From NCBI GenBank assembly GCA_002914805.1, contig JXTB01000474.1:137033-201032 (forward strand): a DNA stretch of 64,000 bases, in the 5' to 3' direction. The notes below the pieces were generated by a model that searched no databases, had not been told where the DNA came from, and was given only the letters and a program-made list of their open reading frames with translations. Made by a program: the position numbers and the translations under genes. Each line of letters starts with the position of its first letter. Position 1 is the first letter of the stretch. This stretch comes from Parasponia andersonii. Taxonomy: Eukaryota > Streptophyta > Magnoliopsida > Rosales > Cannabaceae. Of the stretch, positions 59,955-64,000 are shown in pieces.

Positions 59955-61445
59955 AAGGAGGAAAGGAATTGATTAAAGTGACGGTGAAGAATCAAATATT
60001 TAGCTTTGGCTTTAGATCGAGATTGTTCAACTTTTATCATATGTATATATGCTAGAAACCAAAGAGATTAATAATGTTGAAATGTGTTTCAACGATTTGG
60101 AATAAAAGTTACTAGACCGCAGAAAGGACTAATTTTCAAAGGGTGGTCCGATTGAGATCCTTGTGTTTGCTGTCTCCACACATTTTCTAAAATTATCTAC
60201 AATTTTAAAATTTTATATTTTATTTTCTTCTTATTGTACCCTTTTTTATTCCAAAAATATCCATAAAAACAACAAATAATTTTCCATCAGAAAGAGAAAA
60301 ACAACAACTATATTTTTCTTTTCAATGCACTCACATAATTTTTCTCCAGTAGCATTTTAAATTTCCATGCCCTTTCACCTCTTCAACCACTATCTTTCAA
60401 CTTTATTTGTAATTCAACCTTTATGATCAAATCATACATAATTTTCTTTAAAAAAAAAACAAATGGTCAAAGTTCGATTCACTCATTACTGGTATGGCAA
60501 AAATTTCGGGCATATTCTTCGTGGGCTTCAGATTAAATGAGTGCAAAATACATGGTATGTTCAAGATCAAAACAACAAAGAAGATTTATCTAGAGAAGTA
60601 AAAGATAGAGAATTAAAAAAAAAAAAAAAAGGTTATAGCTAGCACAAAATTATTACAAATAGACCAAGACCGTAAATTAAGAGTGGTTGTGGGTCGAATA
60701 CAATCTTCACAAGGAAAAGTGTATGAATAAACAAACAAGGCAGACAAATTGGAAAATATATAAGAGAAGGTACTGGGAGTAAAAACCACTCTTTCAGGGG
60801 AGACAGTTTGCGAAAATCGAAGCCCAAGATATAGCTTTTTTTCCAATATAGAACGTCAATATTATAAATAAATCATATTTTAGTTTCTTAAGAAATTGCT
60901 TCTCCTTTTAAGGCTAATTTTGTGTAATTAAGGATTTCTTTGGTAGTAAAATAATTAAATAAAAAGAGCTTGTAGAAAGCAAACAGAGGGTGACAAAATT
61001 ACTAGATTTTACAATATTGTGGGTCGGGCATGACAAATTTGACTTTTTTTTCTGTTTGATTTTTTCTTGTTAAAAAAATGTATAGATTTTTCTTTTTCTC
61101 TTGAATGATGCACGATAACAATATTGTGATCATAAGGAATGATAGATTTGATAATGTACTATTAATAGACTTTTTGATGTAATAAGACTTAAAAGAGTAC
61201 TTATTTCTGGTTTTGGGTTTTACTTTGGTCTTTTTCTTTTTTCCTTTTTCCTTTTTTATGGTGTCTTTTTCTTTTTTCACAGCTCCAGTACACCCACAAT
61301 TTCAAACTTTGTGGTTTTATAAGATTTTAACCTCAGCTAATTGCTTTTAGTGATGATTCAATAATTGTTTATCTAGCTATGTACATGTCAATTGATCAGT
61401 ACTTTTTCAATGTTACTATGACTGATAAATTATTGAAAATAAACT
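59955..61445. other. 3' flank of BBE-like gene 3 and intergenic DNA
   Basis: No further gene recognised. AT-rich, with A-runs at 60450-60460 and 60616-60630. The frames at 60613-60846 and 61002-61280 on the minus strand have no recognisable domain. Confidence 0.5.
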
Positions 61446-61889
61446 TGTTTAAGCCCATAAAATATATTCTAGGCTCATCAACATGAGATCTAATAAATAA
61501 AATTAGGCTAAGTGCAAAGTCCATAAAAGAAAAAGTCCAAATTTAAATTGAAGAAGTCTTTCACCTAGAATATTCTAGTGCTAGCTAGATATTAGTTTTT
61601 TGCTTGTGAATCATTTGATTACTTAGATTATTATTAGAAGTGTGTAAAAGAAAATATGTATGATTTAAGAATATTTGTAATTATTTATTTGTATAGCTCT
61701 CCTTATTTCTCATGTAGTATAAATATCTCACCTAATTGACTTCTAAGTATTACTTCTAGCAAGTGAGTGAGCTTGAAGAGTGAAAGAATTTTCTCTTATA
61801 ATAATATTTGAGTGAGTAATAAAACTTATTTTATTTCCAACACAAACTTTATACTTGATTACGAAAATTCTAGTAAATTTATTCTAACA
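61446..61889 (+). repeat. Candidate solo LTR or LTR fragment
   Basis: Starts TGTTTAAGCCC and ends ATTCTAACA. It has a TATA-like GTATAAATATC at about 61720 followed by GTGAGTGAG and AATAAAACTT signals in LTR-like order. No partner LTR lies in the window and the flanking 5-mers match at only three of five positions. It abuts a gypsy fragment of opposite orientation, so the two are probably separate insertions. Confidence 0.35.
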
Positions 61890-61904
61890 ATCCTATAAAA
61901 ATAT

Positions 61905-62935
61905 CTAGTTTTTCACAGTAAGAGCGTGATTCATATCAAAGGGTTTCAAAGTGAAAGAATATATCGACAATGAGGAGATCTTTTCTCCTTTTCTCCTATT
62001 CCTTTGGTATGCCACATTACCAACGCGTTTCAACACTTCAAAGGGACCATCATATTTCTGCACGAGACTCTTATGATACCGCTTATCTGTTATTTTCTTC
62101 CAGATTTGCGGTGTGAGTTTCAGCAACACCTTGTCGCCTTCTTGAAACTCAAGAGGTCACCTATATTGGTCTGCATACTTTTTCATCCGGCGTTGCACCT
62201 TGGCCAAGCTATCCCTCGCCTACTCTATCAATTCTTGCTTTTCCCTCGCAAAATGACAGGTAACAGGACACACTTCTTGTAACTTCTGTTTGGCCACTTC
62301 CAAAGGCGTCAAGGGCTGATGTCCAAGTACTAGTTCTGAAGGACTCAATCCCATTGCCGATGACTTATGCATGTTGTACCAAAATTGGGCCACATCGAGT
62401 AAACTAACCTAACTTGTCTGACTCACACACACATAGTGTCGCAAGTATTCTTCCACCAAAGCATTTACCCACTCCATTTGGCCGTCAGTTTGTGGATGAT
62501 TTGCCGTAGAGAATTTCAATTCTAAACCCATGAGTTTGATGAGGAAGGTCCAGAACTTCCCAATGAATCGTGCTTCTCAATCACTTATTATGTCCCTTGA
62601 CACTGCGAACACCTTCACCACATGTCAGAAGAACAATTTCGCTCCTACATCTGCAGGACAAGCATAGGGTACTGTAATGAATACCGCATACTTTAAAAAT
62701 CGATCGACCACTACCATTATCGATCGTTTGCCTTCCACTTCTGGGAACTCAACAATGAAGTCCATGGAGATAGACTCTCATGGTCTCTCCGAAATTAGTA
62801 AGGGTTGCAAGAGTCCCTCTTTCTTCTTTTTTTCGGTTTTGTCTAGCAAACATACTAGACAAGTTCGGATATACAACTCAATGTCCTCTTCCATCTTTGG
62901 CCAAAAGTAGTGTTTCGAAAGCAAAGCAAATTCAT
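61905..62935 (-). pseudogene. Ty3/gypsy integrase fragment
   Basis: Read on the minus strand from about 62935: KHYFWPKMEEDIELYI, MDFIVEFPEVEGKRSIMVVV, NHPQTDGQMEWVNALVEEYL and, at the end, VLLKLTPQIWKKI and KYDGPFEVLKRVGNVAY. These are, in order, the end of the zinc-binding module, the catalytic core and the C-terminal domain of a gypsy integrase of the chromovirus type. Several stops break it. RT and everything upstream are missing beyond 62935, and no matching LTR was identified. Confidence 0.8.
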
Positions 62936-63246
62936 GTTCTCTTATCTAAGTCTATCCTAACCTTTGTCTCTGCCATACTTGATCATAAAATTAGGCAAAT
63001 AGCCATTAAGATAAGTTTTCAATAAAAATTCGATGAAAGTATAACCTATATGATGTAACTATAGGATTTCATAGAAAATGGCTAGGAATAGAAAGTCCGC
63101 TTATTCCAAAATGTCCGTGTGTGGACTTAAGCAAGATTTTCATTTATGTAACAATAGATCTAATCTAGCAATTCAATTTTGTGACTATGATCGACTTATA
63201 GATAAAGTTTGCATCTACTAGAAATTAAACTACGGCATAGTGGTAT

Positions 63247-63400
63247 CACTACAAGAAATTGCACTTTTCTAACTCAAGAAAAGTATAGGCTTTGCATCTT
63301 GCTGACACAGATTCACCTCGAAAAGTTGCATCAATGATGACCCAAAGTAAAACTAACTTGTCGGCGCTACTAATAATGCATCGGATAAGACACTTATTGT
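63247..63400 (+). mobile_element. CACTA-type transposon terminus (one end only)
   Basis: CACTACAAGAAATTGCAC matches the typical terminal inverted repeat of plant CACTA (En/Spm) elements. Subterminal GTCGGCGCTACTAATAATGC follows near 63360, also typical. No complementary TTCTTGTAGTG end lies in the window, so the other end is outside or lost. Some Mutator-like elements carry a similar end, so the superfamily is likely rather than certain. Confidence 0.5.
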
Positions 63401-64000
63401 AAAAAATCCATTTTTAAAGGCATATTGGTTATTTAACCCTAATTTAAAAAAACAAATTAAATATATATATGTTGCATTTCTCTTTCTCTCTTCTCCCTCT
63501 CCTTTTCCCAGTTTCACTCTCCCTCCTCTCTATTCTCACTCACTCATCCCCGGCCGAAAGAAGGCGAAGGACCGCTGAGCAGCCATCAACCATCATTCGG
63601 CTAGCCCAACCTTATCGAACCTCTAGCGTAGCTCTGCGATTCCCGTGCCACTGGTCCTAAGCTGCCGGAGTGCCGCAGTCGCCAAAAAATGTTGTTTTGA
63701 TTGTGTAAGAGATTTGAATTTCTGACATCATTTTGGGTTATGTTCTTGAGCTCGTTGGGTTCGTATCGTCGAAAGGAATCCTAAAGTATATATATCTCGT
63801 GACCCTATTTTGCCATTTTTGTCTATTTTTGAGCTCGAGTTTGACTTTTGATCCGGCCGTTAGATTTTATTTTTGATATTATTTTTGGAATATACTTAGA
63901 AAAGGATGAAGTTTGATGTATATATTGACTATGTTTAATGATCAGCATTGAACACAATATCTAATGGCTTAGAGTTTGCCTCATTTTGCATGGCACCAGT
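63400..64000 (+). repeat. LTR-like repeat, copy 3, inverted and cut by the window edge
   Basis: The reverse complement of this block aligns with 2700-3300. Shared words include CGACGATACGAACCCAACGA, AAAATAAAATCTAACGG and CATAGTCAATATAT. The CT-rich stretch at 63477-63545 matches the GA-rich stretch at 3160-3230. The small frame at 63469-63660 is a chance opening in this repeat. It continues beyond position 64000. Confidence 0.65.

Noticed and set aside
60465..60490. GTTCGATTC as a tRNA T-loop
   Set aside because: The flanking bases do not form a T-stem, and no acceptor or anticodon arm can be drawn.

Overview
This window looks like nuclear DNA from a flowering plant, probably a rosid eudicot. 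It is strongly AT-rich and gene-poor, and it is crowded with plant LTR retrotransposons and small DNA transposons. The only intact host genes are three intronless berberine bridge enzyme-like (BBE-like) FAD-linked oxidases. This family includes monolignol oxidoreductases, carbohydrate oxidases and the cannabinoid synthases. A Cannabaceae or other Rosales source would fit, but nothing here proves the species.

Layout. Positions 1-8.0 kb hold an LTR-like dispersed repeat, several two-copy tandem duplications and a MITE-like element. BBE-like gene 1 is at 8132-9760 (+). A hAT-like element with a near-perfect 8-bp target duplication (10064-10640), a fold-back MITE and more two-copy duplications follow. 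A complete but decayed Ty3/gypsy element of Tat type, with an extra antisense reading frame, spans 15313-25317. BBE-like gene 2 is at 27523-29130 (+). From 31.6 to 36.8 kb there are fold-back elements and a 1.6-kb degenerate ACTAGT-rich array. A broken BBE-like copy lies at 37598-38345 (+). A 2.5-kb LTR of Tekay/Del appearance (38916-41455) and an RNase H remnant of a LINE (42.2-43.0 kb) follow. A nest fills 43610-57748: a non-autonomous Tat-like element interrupted by a 9.6-kb Ty1/copia element (45714-55295) that has lost reverse transcriptase. BBE-like gene 3 is at 58329-59954 (+). The right end holds a minus-strand gypsy integrase fragment, a CACTA-type terminus and an inverted copy of the LTR-like repeat seen at the left end.

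How the genes relate. All four BBE-like loci lie on the + strand, so they form a tandem array stretched by retrotransposon insertions. Genes 1 and 2 are close paralogues that keep the Tyr/Lys/Gln/Tyr active-site set I associate with monolignol-oxidising members. Gene 3 belongs to another branch and has Phe and Gly at the Tyr and Lys positions. All three keep both FAD attachment residues (His and Cys), an N-terminal signal peptide and many N-glycosylation sequons, so they should be secreted, bicovalently flavinylated enzymes. Substrates cannot be read from the sequence.
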